The translations under genes and the position numbers were made by a program. Under the pieces are notes generated by a model. It saw only the letters and a program-made list of their open reading frames with translations, had not been told where the DNA came from and made no database searches. A DNA stretch of 10,734 bases from an uncultured Rhodospirillales bacterium (lineage in GTDB: Bacteria; Pseudomonadota; Alphaproteobacteria; RF32; CAG-239): contig CADBMA010000045.1 of the NCBI GenBank assembly GCA_902795665.1, positions 1-10,734 on the forward strand, written 5' to 3'. Below, piece after piece: positions 1 through 5,402 of this stretch. The number at the start of each line of letters is the position of its first letter. The first letter of the stretch is position 1.

Positions 1-277
1 CCGGATAGTTTAACGGGCGGATAATCTGCCGATTCTCATCTAAAAAAGGCAAGATATCGCGCTGTTGCCAAACATGGTTTCCCGTTGTCAACACATCGGC
101 TCCTGATTGTAGAAAATCTTTAGCAATACCGGGAGTAACTCCAAAACCATGAGCGGCGTTTTCAACATTCACGATAATCACATCGGCTTTATAATCCTGA
201 CGCATTGCTGACAGATTGTTCAAAACAGCATCTCTGCCGGCGCGTCCGACTACATCACCGCAATAAATGATTTTCAA
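1..277 (-). CDS. ymdB: YmdB/TIGR00282-family metallophosphoesterase, N-terminal part (runs off the left edge)
   Basis: The first 92 residues are present; the gene continues beyond base 1. The family is a dimetal phosphoesterase, with 2',3'-cyclic nucleotide phosphodiesterase activity shown for the Bacillus member. Visible ligands sit where the family has them: Asp8 in GDVVGRAG, Glu39-Asn40 in NVENAAHGFG, and Asn67-His68 in TTGNHVW. The start is a TTG at 277-275: a GGGGGA ribosome site ends 7 bases upstream, and the family's usual first residues (KIIYCGD) begin directly after it, with no ATG in frame. The gene lies just downstream of the 6S RNA on the same strand and has no separate promoter that I can see, so it may be read from the zapA/6S transcripts. 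In many proteobacteria a 5-formyltetrahydrofolate cyclo-ligase gene occupies the slot after 6S RNA; here that gene is absent and ymdB follows directly. The family assignment is firm; the cellular role is inferred from the family. Confidence 0.9.
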   Translation of the reverse strand, partial: MKIIYCGDVVGRAGRDAVLNNLSAMRQDYKADVIIVNVENAAHGFGVTPGIAKDFLQSGADVLTTGNHVWQQRDILPFLDENRQIIRPLNYP

Positions 278-304
278 TATAGTTTCCCCCGTAAAATTTA
301 AAAC

Positions 305-472
305 AAATAAAAGAGGAAACCGTCCGGCCGTATAAATACATTCTTACTCGAACCGCATCTCAATAGGTGGGTGCCATATACCAAGACCACGGTCAGGGCA
401 GGGACAGCTCCCGAAAAAAACTTTGAGGCTCGGAAGATCTGCGGAACTACGCACCGGACAGTAACCTCTCCA
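305..472 (-). ncRNA. ssrS: 6S RNA (SsrS), regulator of RNA polymerase holoenzyme
   Basis: This roughly 165-nt RNA is read right to left between zapA and ymdB, the classic zapA-ssrS neighbourhood. The ends close into a long stem: AGAGG (469-465) pairs with CCTCT (316-312), and GTCCGG (459-454) with CCGGAC (327-322), separated by a 5x5 internal loop. The centre carries GGGAGCTGTCCCTG, GGTATATGGCACCCACCT and GGTTCGAG, which match what I remember of alphaproteobacterial 6S RNAs. The RNA mimics an open promoter, binds the housekeeping holoenzyme and damps transcription, mainly in stationary phase. No open reading frame fits this stretch. A near-consensus promoter at 480-508 puts the 5' end near base 472; the 3' end near 305-308 is set only by the end of the closing stem. 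The identification rests on pattern and position; a covariance-model search was not possible here. Confidence 0.88.
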
Positions 473-479
473 TATTTAT

Positions 480-508
480 ATATTACAATGAATCAACAAG
501 TTTTGCAA
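480..508 (-). promoter_or_regulatory. Sigma-70 type promoter for 6S RNA, inside the end of zapA
   Basis: Read on the minus strand, TTGCAA (508-503) and TAATAT (485-480) are separated by exactly 17 bases. The expected start falls about 7 bases further, at 472-474, where the 6S closing stem begins. The -10 box overlaps the zapA stop codon (TAA, 485-483), so 6S RNA can be made both from this promoter and by read-through from zapA. Confidence 0.7.
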
Positions 509-797
509 CAGCTTTTATTCTGTCTTGCAAATTAATAATCTTAGCAACTACGGGATTAATATCAGTTTCACACTCTGAAACTACGGCAGGGTTTTTGCGG
601 GCTTCAAACAAGTCATCAGCCACCAAAATACCAATCATGGCCAGCATCATACTTTCACTTATTTTGCCATTAAAATCACGTAACAAGTCAGCCTTTTGTT
701 GCAAAATCTGAGCCAACTGTAAAATGCGAGTTTCTTGTCCGTTTTCGCAGGCAATCGGATATTCCCGATTATTAATATTTATCACTACTTGCGCCAT
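483..797 (-). CDS. zapA: Cell division protein ZapA
   Basis: The product has 104 residues, a usual ZapA length. ZapA binds FtsZ and bundles or aligns protofilaments in the Z-ring. The N-terminal half has the family's short beta-strand head (VVININNREYPIAC) followed by a helix and the conserved stretch MMLAMIGILVADDLFEA around residues 50-66; the C-terminal part is a helix (about residues 78-104) that would form the dimer coiled coil. The start codon lies one base after the stop of the upstream coiled-coil gene (TGA-T-ATG), so the two are almost certainly co-translated; the ribosome site within the upstream gene is weak (AAGG). The end of the gene contains the 6S RNA promoter. Confidence 0.93.
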   Translation of the reverse strand: MAQVVININNREYPIACENGQETRILQLAQILQQKADLLRDFNGKISESMMLAMIGILVADDLFEARKNPAVVSECETDINPVVAKIINLQDRIKAVAKLVDSL

Positions 798-798
798 A

Positions 799-978
799 TC
801 ATTCTGCCTTTTTCAAGCTTTTGACCAAAAGGTCAATTTTTTCGATTGAATCACGAGCTGTTTGTTTTAATTGTCCAACTTTTTTCGCTTTTTGATCGGT
901 CTTTGTTTCAAGATCTGCCAGCAAAGCATCCATCTCAGCCAAAGCTTTTTCTATAATGTTTTTTTGATTATCATTCAT
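799..978 (-). CDS. Small coiled-coil protein upstream of zapA (ZauP/DUF4164-like by position)
   Basis: A 59-residue frame runs from ATG at 978 to TGA at 801-799, ending one base before zapA. The protein (begins MNDNQKNIIEKALAEMDALL) is highly charged, free of Pro and Gly except one Gly, and has a heptad-like spacing of Leu/Ile/Val through residues 8-55, as expected of one continuous helical coiled coil. In Caulobacter, a small coiled-coil protein encoded immediately upstream of ZapA, named ZauP, partners ZapA in focusing the Z-ring, and many Alphaproteobacteria carry a DUF4164 gene in this place. I infer the same role from position and helix character, not from recognised sequence motifs. The translation signal is modest (AAGAAAG about 9 bases before the ATG). 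It is very short, and easily missed with a 60-codon cutoff. Confidence 0.8.
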   Translation of the reverse strand: MNDNQKNIIEKALAEMDALLADLETKTDQKAKKVGQLKQTARDSIEKIDLLVKSLKKAE

Positions 979-1011
979 AAAAGTTCACTTTCTTTTAATC
1001 TTATTTATTGT

Positions 1012-1041
1012 AATCTACGCACAATAATTAATTTTTTTCAA
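1012..1041 (-). promoter_or_regulatory. Possible promoter of the coiled-coil gene / zapA unit
   Basis: On the minus strand TTGAAA (1041-1036) is followed after 18 bases by TAGATT (1017-1012), about 34 bases before the ATG at 978. The -10 match is only fair and the region is AT-rich, so this is tentative. I found no convincing promoter on the plus strand for the divergent gene at 1057. Confidence 0.3.
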
Positions 1042-1056
1042 GCAACAAAAACGGTT

Positions 1057-1590
1057 ATGCCAAACTTTATTCTTAATATATGCTCGCAAGATGATGATTT
1101 AATGCTAAATAATGCAGCAATTGAGTGCTGCCTCGTAAATTCTGCGATAGAAATAAGTCACTTGCAAAACATTGTTCAAAAAATGCAAAATGTCGGACGT
1201 ATTGTTTTGCTCAGTGGAGAGGGCGCCGCTGAGTTATGTGTGTCTGTGAAAGCTGACGGTATAATTACAGATTTAAGCAAAAGCAATAATATAAAAAAGG
1301 ATATTTCAGAAACACGCCAACAAATAGGGAATGGCGTATTGGGAGTTATCAGTCGCAATCGACGCCATGAGGCAATGTTGGTCAGTGAAAACGAACCGGA
1401 TTTTTTGGTGTTCAAAGTTTGGAACGAAGGATCGATGCAGACGCTTGAATTGGCTAAATGGTACGCAAATTTCTTTTTATTGCAAATGGCAATTATGCCG
1501 CAGGATGATGAAGTTGACATATCCGAATATAATGCGGATATGTTGATTTTAACTCCGCGTCAATATAAGATTTTTGTTGCGAAAAAATAA
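1057..1590 (+). CDS. Degenerate ThiE-like TIM-barrel protein (thiamine-phosphate-synthase family relic)
   Basis: The product has 177 residues from ATG 1057. The order of elements follows thiamine phosphate synthase: a strand at the start (FILNICS), KADGIITDLS where ThiE has GADGVHLGQ, IGNGVLGVISRNRRHEAM where it has IIGVSCH, and DFLVFK where it has the YVGFGP strand, ending in NADMLILTP. The catalytic signatures are gone: no QLRxK, no NDR, no intact GVHLGQxD, no TxTK and no Gly-Gly-Ile phosphate loop. The protein is also about 30 residues short. It is therefore unlikely to make thiamine phosphate. The frame is open upstream to 871, but that part is antisense to the coiled-coil gene and unlike any ThiE, so ATG 1057 is preferred although its ribosome site is poor. 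It is followed by efp after 54 bases. Family membership is moderately sure; function is unknown. Confidence 0.7.
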   Translation: MPNFILNICSQDDDLMLNNAAIECCLVNSAIEISHLQNIVQKMQNVGRIVLLSGEGAAELCVSVKADGIITDLSKSNNIKKDISETRQQIGNGVLGVISRNRRHEAMLVSENEPDFLVFKVWNEGSMQTLELAKWYANFFLLQMAIMPQDDEVDISEYNADMLILTPRQYKIFVAKK

Positions 1591-1592
1591 AG

Positions 1593-1621
1593 TTTAGGGT
1601 AAGTATTCTAAAAAATATAAC
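1593..1621 (+). promoter_or_regulatory. Weak candidate promoter for efp
   Basis: TTTAGG (1593-1598) and TATAAC (1616-1621) are 17 bases apart in the gap before efp. The -10 is good and the -35 poor (3 of 6 consensus bases), so efp may simply be read from upstream. Confidence 0.3.
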
Positions 1622-1644
1622 AGTTTCTAATAAGGAGTATCAAA

Positions 1645-2208
1645 ATGAAGCAGCAAGCAGTAGCAATTCGTGTCGGTTGGGTTATTGAATATAAGGGCAA
1701 ACCATGGACCATCGTCAAAGCCGTGCATATCAAACCCGGCAAAGGTGGTGCATTTATGCAGGTTGAAATGAAATCGGTTGAAGAGGGTACCAAGACCAAC
1801 GAACGTTTCCGTTCTGAAGATACTGTCGAAAAACTGATGGTCGAGGAAAAAGATTGCCAGTTTTTATATGAAGATAGCCTCGGCTTAACATTTATGGATT
1901 CTGAAACTTTTGAACAATTTACAATGGCTAGTGATATTTTGGGCGATTCTCGTCCGTTTATGAGCGAAGGTATGACCGTTTATATCAACTTCATAGATGG
2001 AAAACCGGTTGCGGTTGAATTGCCTCAACAGGTTGTTTGTACAGTGGTTGAAACCGAGCCTGTTGTTAAAGGACAAACTGCGGCTTCATCATACAAGCCA
2101 GCCATTTTAGATAATGGTGTTCGCGTTATGGTTCCTCCGTTCATCAGCCAAGGTGAAAAAATTGTTGTCGGCACGGCTGAAGCCAATTATGTTGAAAGAG
2201 CAAAATAA
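1645..2208 (+). CDS. efp: Translation elongation factor P (EF-P)
   Basis: The product has 187 residues, full length for the family. EF-P enters the ribosomal E site and helps peptide-bond formation at consecutive prolines. All three beta-barrel domains are visible: the KOW-like domain I (residues 1-65) with the loop PGKGGAF, whose Lys33 is the site that carries beta-lysine in bacteria with EpmA; domain II (about 66-130, with the motif PLxFMDxxTxEQ in the variant LTFMDSETFEQF); and domain III (about 131-187, ending ..VPPFISQGEKIVVGTAEANYVER). A strong ribosome site (AAGGAG) sits about 8 bases before ATG. Its stop codon overlaps the next start by one base (TAATG), which indicates translational coupling to the SuhB-like protein. 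Whether this EF-P is modified cannot be told here, since no epmA/epmB lies in the window. Confidence 0.97.
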   Translation: MKQQAVAIRVGWVIEYKGKPWTIVKAVHIKPGKGGAFMQVEMKSVEEGTKTNERFRSEDTVEKLMVEEKDCQFLYEDSLGLTFMDSETFEQFTMASDILGDSRPFMSEGMTVYINFIDGKPVAVELPQQVVCTVVETEPVVKGQTAASSYKPAILDNGVRVMVPPFISQGEKIVVGTAEANYVERAK

Positions 2209-3011
2209 TGTCTTATCTTTCTCCGCTCTTAACCATGATGGTAAATGCGGTCAAGAAGGCAACGTCCAACCTTGACCGTGATTTTAGCGAAATTGAACGC
2301 CTGCAATCGTCAATACGTCCATATCAAAATTTTGTGACTAATGCTTATAATAAAACTGCACAAAACCTGCGGATAGAACTTGGCAAAGTTAGACCGGAAG
2401 CTGTGTTTTTTGAAAAAGATGTTTCCGCCATTCCGGCCACCGGCAGTTGTTTTCTGGTCACCCCGATTGATGGGTTGAGCAATTTCTCTCGCGGTGTTGC
2501 TCTTTTTGCAACAACAGTAGCTTATTGTGAAAATGGCGAAGTAAAAGCCGCGCTTGTATATAACCGAGCTAACGACGAGCTTTATTTTGCCGAAAAGGGA
2601 AATGGGGCTTATAAAGAAGGATTCCGTAGCCACGAACGCTTACGCGTGTCTACTAACAAAGATGAAAATTTAGCGCTTGTAGCGCAGCAGGTTGGATATG
2701 ATGCCAATGATAAAAAATTTGCAACAGCAATCCAAAAAACATCGCTGCTGGGGGCAAAGTTACGGGTTTTGGGAACGGTGTCTATGAGTATGGCATATAC
2801 TGCTTCTGGAAAGTTTGACACAGCAATTAGCCGCGGCAATGGTTTTAATAGCACGGTTGCCGGCTTATTGCTGGTCAGAGAGGCCGGAGGTTATGTATAT
2901 AATCTTGATGCGGCAGATATTGCCCCAGATAAACTTGAGCATATTTTGAGCTCAGCAAACGTTGCGGCAACAAATAACAATATGGAAAATTTGGTAAAAA
3001 AACTGGCTTAG
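2208..3011 (+). CDS. SuhB/inositol-monophosphatase-family protein with lost metal-binding residues
   Basis: The product has 267 residues, the normal IMPase length, and aligns by eye along its whole length. The fold signatures remain: VYNRANDELYFAEKGNGAY (118-135), FDTAIS, and LLVREAGGYV (221-230). The catalytic ones do not. The family motif DPxDGTxNF reads TPIDGLSNF (85-93), so the first metal-binding Asp is Thr85 while Asp88 remains; GEES reads FEKD (68-71); and the second motif PWDIAAG reads FNSTVAG (213-219), replacing Trp-Asp by Asn-Ser. With two carboxylate ligands gone, Mg-dependent phosphatase activity is unlikely. E. coli SuhB has a catalysis-independent role with NusA/NusG in rRNA antitermination, so a non-enzymatic role is possible. 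The start overlaps the efp stop. This placement after efp is, as I recall, frequent in Alphaproteobacteria, usually with intact motifs. Confidence 0.88.
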   Translation: MSYLSPLLTMMVNAVKKATSNLDRDFSEIERLQSSIRPYQNFVTNAYNKTAQNLRIELGKVRPEAVFFEKDVSAIPATGSCFLVTPIDGLSNFSRGVALFATTVAYCENGEVKAALVYNRANDELYFAEKGNGAYKEGFRSHERLRVSTNKDENLALVAQQVGYDANDKKFATAIQKTSLLGAKLRVLGTVSMSMAYTASGKFDTAISRGNGFNSTVAGLLLVREAGGYVYNLDAADIAPDKLEHILSSANVAATNNNMENLVKKLA

Positions 3012-3019
3012 GAGTTATA

Positions 3020-3850
3020 ATGGTTTATCGGATTGTTTTGGGTTTTGTGGTCGCATTAGCGATAATTTGCCCCTCCCATTCTGCAGACTATGAGGTTAAT
3101 TTATCGGTTTTGGAATCGCTGGAAGCAGATGATGAAGGTTTTAGCTATGGGCATTCTTTACCGGTTGTCGCAGCGCCAAAAGCTGCAGCACCGGTCAAGA
3201 CACCGCATAAAAAGCCGGCCAGTCAACCTGAAAATAAATCGGTAGAAGCTCCAAAAATTGAAGCAATGGTTGTCAATACTGATTCTCCAGCAACCGACAC
3301 AGAAGAAGTGTCCACAATATCTGATATCACTCCAACAGAGGAAACTGCATTGTCAGAACAGCAATCGTCCTCTGATACGGAGCAGCATACAGATACAGCT
3401 ACACCGGATACAGAGATTACATTAGATCCGCTTGTCCCTGTTAATGATGAGGTGTCGCCTTCAGAAATCAAAGAGATTATGCCGGAATTAGATTTGGAAA
3501 AACAGGATAATGCTCTGATTAATACCGTTGCGCAACCTCAAACCGTATCTGCTGAAAATAATGCTGCAATTGTTGTTTTTGATAATGATTCTGACGTTCT
3601 TAGTTCAATCATCACCCAACAATTGGACGATTTTTCAGAACAAGCAATCAAACAGAATCCGGACAAAATTTTAATTGAAGCATATCATTATGATAATGGA
3701 GAAAATAGCTTTGCCCGCAAAAGACTGAGTCTCAATCGTGCGGTAACAGTGCGTTCATATCTGCTAAATAAAGGACACAAAAGTTTTAGCATCAAAATAA
3801 TTAATACCGAAGACAAAGATTTGCAAAACAATACGGTAATCAGCTATTAA
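3020..3850 (+). CDS. Exported acidic protein with C-terminal OmpA-like domain
   Basis: The product has 276 residues. A Sec signal peptide is clear: MVYR, a hydrophobic core (residues 5-17) and a probable cleavage after Ala22 (SHSA-DYE). Residues about 45-180 are a low-complexity spacer rich in Ala, Pro, Thr, Ser, Glu and Asp, first basic/Pro-rich (PKAAAPVKTPHKKPA) and then strongly acidic, probably unstructured in the periplasm. Residues about 183-276 resemble the OmpA peptidoglycan-binding fold: IVVFDNDSDVL, then DKILIEAYHYDNG and RLSLNRAVTVRSYLLNKG, which matches the family's LSxxRAxxVxxYLxxxG helix. The usual TDxxG reads YDNG, so peptidoglycan binding is not assured. The ribosome site AGGAG (3010-3014) overlaps the stop codon of the SuhB-like gene, so translation is coupled. 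It probably spans or anchors in the envelope; no lipobox Cys is at the cleavage site. Confidence 0.85.
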   Translation: MVYRIVLGFVVALAIICPSHSADYEVNLSVLESLEADDEGFSYGHSLPVVAAPKAAAPVKTPHKKPASQPENKSVEAPKIEAMVVNTDSPATDTEEVSTISDITPTEETALSEQQSSSDTEQHTDTATPDTEITLDPLVPVNDEVSPSEIKEIMPELDLEKQDNALINTVAQPQTVSAENNAAIVVFDNDSDVLSSIITQQLDDFSEQAIKQNPDKILIEAYHYDNGENSFARKRLSLNRAVTVRSYLLNKGHKSFSIKIINTEDKDLQNNTVISY

Positions 3851-3875
3851 AATTGAAAAATATTTTAAAAAGTGC

Positions 3876-3904
3876 TTGCAATAATCAAAACTGTAATGTA
3901 TAAG
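3876..3904 (+). promoter_or_regulatory. Promoter of rpmE
   Basis: TTGCAA (3876-3881) and TATAAG (3899-3904) are separated by 17 bases, giving a start near 3911 and a leader of about 30 bases. This separates rpmE from the efp unit upstream, although no terminator is visible between 3850 and 3876. Confidence 0.65.
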
Positions 3905-3939
3905 AGCAACAATTATAAAATTGCATGGAGTAAAATGAA

Positions 3940-4170
3940 ATGAAAAAAGGTATTCACCCAGATTATCACGAAATTACCTACGTTATGACTGACGGCAGTG
4001 TATTTTCGACCAAATCGACCTGGGGTAAAGCCGGCGATAAGATGAATTTGGAAATTGATCCCAAATCTCATCCAGCATGGACAGGTGTTCATCGCTTAGT
4101 TGATACCGGTGGTCAGTTGTCGAAATTTAAGAATAAATACGGCGCTTTTATGGCCAAATCTGCCGATTAA
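3940..4170 (+). CDS. rpmE: 50S ribosomal protein L31, cysteine-free type
   Basis: The product has 76 residues. It begins MKKGIHPDYHEITYVMTDGS and contains STWGK, IDPKSHPAWTG and DTGGQLSKFKNKYG, the usual L31 landmarks. There is no cysteine, so it is the zinc-independent form common in Alphaproteobacteria and not the four-Cys zinc form. L31 bridges the two ribosomal subunits. The start chosen is the second of two close ATGs (3940), because the family begins MKxGIHP and GGAG lies 9 bases ahead. It has its own promoter and a terminator directly after it. Confidence 0.97.
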   Translation: MKKGIHPDYHEITYVMTDGSVFSTKSTWGKAGDKMNLEIDPKSHPAWTGVHRLVDTGGQLSKFKNKYGAFMAKSAD

Positions 4171-4193
4171 TATAATATTAATTTTTTTCGGTT

Positions 4194-4224
4194 AAACTGC
4201 GCTCATAAAAGAACGCAGTTTTTT
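4194..4224 (+). terminator. Rho-independent terminator after rpmE
   Basis: AAACTGCG (4194-4201) pairs with CGCAGTTT (4214-4221) over a 12-base loop and runs into TTT. It ends the rpmE transcript 24 bases past the stop codon. Confidence 0.8.
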
Positions 4225-4227
4225 ATT

Positions 4228-4241
4228 GGCCGGTAACGGCC
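4228..4241 (+). promoter_or_regulatory. Small GC hairpin in the trcR leader
   Basis: GGCCG-GTAA-CGGCC followed by TTTT, 3 bases after the rpmE terminator and 12 bases before the trcR ribosome site. It could be a second weak terminator or a leader element limiting read-through from rpmE into trcR. No separate trcR promoter is obvious in the 96-base gap, so trcR expression may depend on read-through past both hairpins. Confidence 0.35.
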
Positions 4242-4266
4242 TTTTGCATATTGAAAGGATAAAAAT

Positions 4267-5280
4267 ATGACCGCACCTTTAATGCCCAGAGCCACAGCAG
4301 TATGGCTGGTGGAAAATACAACACTTACATTTAGACAAATCGGTAATTTCTGTGAGTTGCATGAGCTTGAAGTACAAGCCATTGCAGATGGTGAAGTTGC
4401 TGCCAATATTGTTGGCCTAAACCCGATTACTGCCGGTCAATTGACTGCAGAGGAGATTGCTCGCTGTGAAGCAGATAAAAATGCTGCTCTGACAGCCGTT
4501 AAGCCGGAGGGCAATGTCAAGGCTCTTAATATGAAAAACAAAAAGATTCTATCTCCGTCACAGCGCAGCGATAAACCCGCCGCCATTTTATGGGTGTTGC
4601 GCAATTGTCCGGAAATTATCGATTCGCAAATTTGTAAGCTTATTGGTACAACCAAACCTACTATTGCCGCACTTCGTAACGGAACTCACCGTGATATGCC
4701 TGATTTGCGTCCGAAGAATCCGGTGGCAGTAGGGCTATGCAAGGAAAAAGATTTAGAAAACGCTATTGCAATTTCTAAAAAATTAACAGAACCGAAAAAG
4801 GCTAAAAAGAAAATGATTAAGAAAAAAACAACCAAAAAAGCCGCAACATCAAAAGCTGCGGCCAAGAAAACAACTAAGAAGGTCGCTGCCAAAAAAGTTG
4901 TTACCAAAAAAACAACTACCAAAACTCCGGTTAAAAAAGCCGCAGTTAAAAAGGCTTCTACCAAAACTGTAGCTAAGAAAACAACCGCTAAAAAGGCTTC
5001 AACCAAAACAACTGTTAAAAAAGTTGTTCAAAAAGCGTTAAAAGCTGTTGAAAAAGTGCTTGTTAAAAAGACAGCAGCCAAGAAAACAACAGCCAAAGCA
5101 GCAACCAAGAAAGCAGCAGCCAAGAAAACAACAGCTAAAGATGCAACCAAAAAAACAGCAGCCAAAAAGACGGTCGCCAAAAAGACGGCCGCCAAGAAAA
5201 CGGCTGCTCCAAAAACAGCCGCTAAGAAAGCAACTGTAAAGAAAACAGCCGCTAAAAAAGCCTCTGCCAAGAAAAAATAG
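4267..5280 (+). CDS. trcR: Cell-cycle regulator TrcR (DUF1013) with a histone H1-like C-terminal tail
   Basis: The product has 337 residues. Residues 1-175 are a full DUF1013 domain: MTAPLMPRATAVWLVENT, a first helix-turn-helix-like segment (LTFRQIGNFCELHELEVQAIADGEV, 20-44), the LNPITAGQLTAEEIARCE stretch, a second (IIDSQICKLIGTTKPTIAALRNGTH, 117-141) and NPVAVGLC. In Caulobacter the DUF1013 protein TrcR associates with RNA polymerase and influences cell-cycle transcription. Residues about 177-337 are almost only Lys, Ala, Thr and Val in KKTAAKK/AKKTTAKKA repeats, like the C-terminal domain of histone H1 or bacterial H1-like proteins, interrupted by a possible amphipathic helix at 250-268. 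The plain family protein is, from memory, about 200-230 residues, so the tail is a fusion or expansion; it should bind nucleic acid without sequence preference. GAAAGGA precedes the ATG by 8 bases. The frame is unbroken through the repeats. Confidence 0.93.
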   Translation: MTAPLMPRATAVWLVENTTLTFRQIGNFCELHELEVQAIADGEVAANIVGLNPITAGQLTAEEIARCEADKNAALTAVKPEGNVKALNMKNKKILSPSQRSDKPAAILWVLRNCPEIIDSQICKLIGTTKPTIAALRNGTHRDMPDLRPKNPVAVGLCKEKDLENAIAISKKLTEPKKAKKKMIKKKTTKKAATSKAAAKKTTKKVAAKKVVTKKTTTKTPVKKAAVKKASTKTVAKKTTAKKASTKTTVKKVVQKALKAVEKVLVKKTAAKKTTAKAATKKAAAKKTTAKDATKKTAAKKTVAKKTAAKKTAAPKTAAKKATVKKTAAKKASAKKK

Positions 5281-5298
5281 GCTGCGGCATATCATTGC

Positions 5299-5331
5299 GA
5301 ACACCCGTCATCTGGCGGGTGTTCATGTTTT
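5299..5331 (+). terminator. Rho-independent terminator after trcR
   Basis: GAACACCCG (5299-5307) pairs perfectly with CGGGTGTTC (5316-5324) over an 8-base loop, followed by ATGTTTT. It separates trcR from gltX. Confidence 0.85.
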
Positions 5332-5340
5332 AAAAAAGTC

Positions 5341-5369
5341 TTGAATTTGATTTATAAAATCTATAAAAT
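5341..5369 (+). promoter_or_regulatory. Promoter of gltX-cysS
   Basis: TTGAAT (5341-5346) and TAAAAT (5364-5369) are 17 bases apart, directly after the trcR terminator. An overlapping -10 choice, TATAAA at 5362, would give 15. The leader would be about 25-30 bases. Confidence 0.6.
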
Positions 5370-5402
5370 CCAGCCATTAGTTTAAATAATCGGAATAAAA
5401 AA

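Noticed and set aside
871..1056. In-frame upstream extension of the ThiE-like gene (62 more residues)
   Set aside because: It is antisense to the coiled-coil gene at 799-978, hydrophobic/low-quality in composition and unlike any ThiE N-terminus; ATG 1057 fits the family start.
1331..1546. Alternative-frame peptides inside the ThiE-like gene on both strands
   Set aside because: No ribosome sites and no similarity to known proteins; the main frame carries the family pattern.
3850..3940. Riboswitch or ribosomal-protein leader before rpmE
   Set aside because: The leader predicted from the promoter is only about 30 bases and holds no stable structure.
4795..5277. Possible CRISPR-like or satellite repeat array
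   Set aside because: The repetition follows codons of a K/A/T-rich protein, units are irregular, and no constant repeat with unique spacers exists.
4686..5304. Several minus-strand frames opposite the trcR tail that look like hydrophobic membrane proteins (VFLAAVFL, FLGCCFLGCC)
   Set aside because: They are mirror images of the Lys/Ala/Thr codon repeats on the plus strand; no ribosome sites, and the plus-strand protein has a recognised domain in the same frame.
5292..5324. Second copy of the CGTCATTGCGAG repeat (shared TCATTGCGA) at the trcR terminator
   Set aside because: Only nine bases match and the rest forms an ordinary terminator hairpin with a different sequence.
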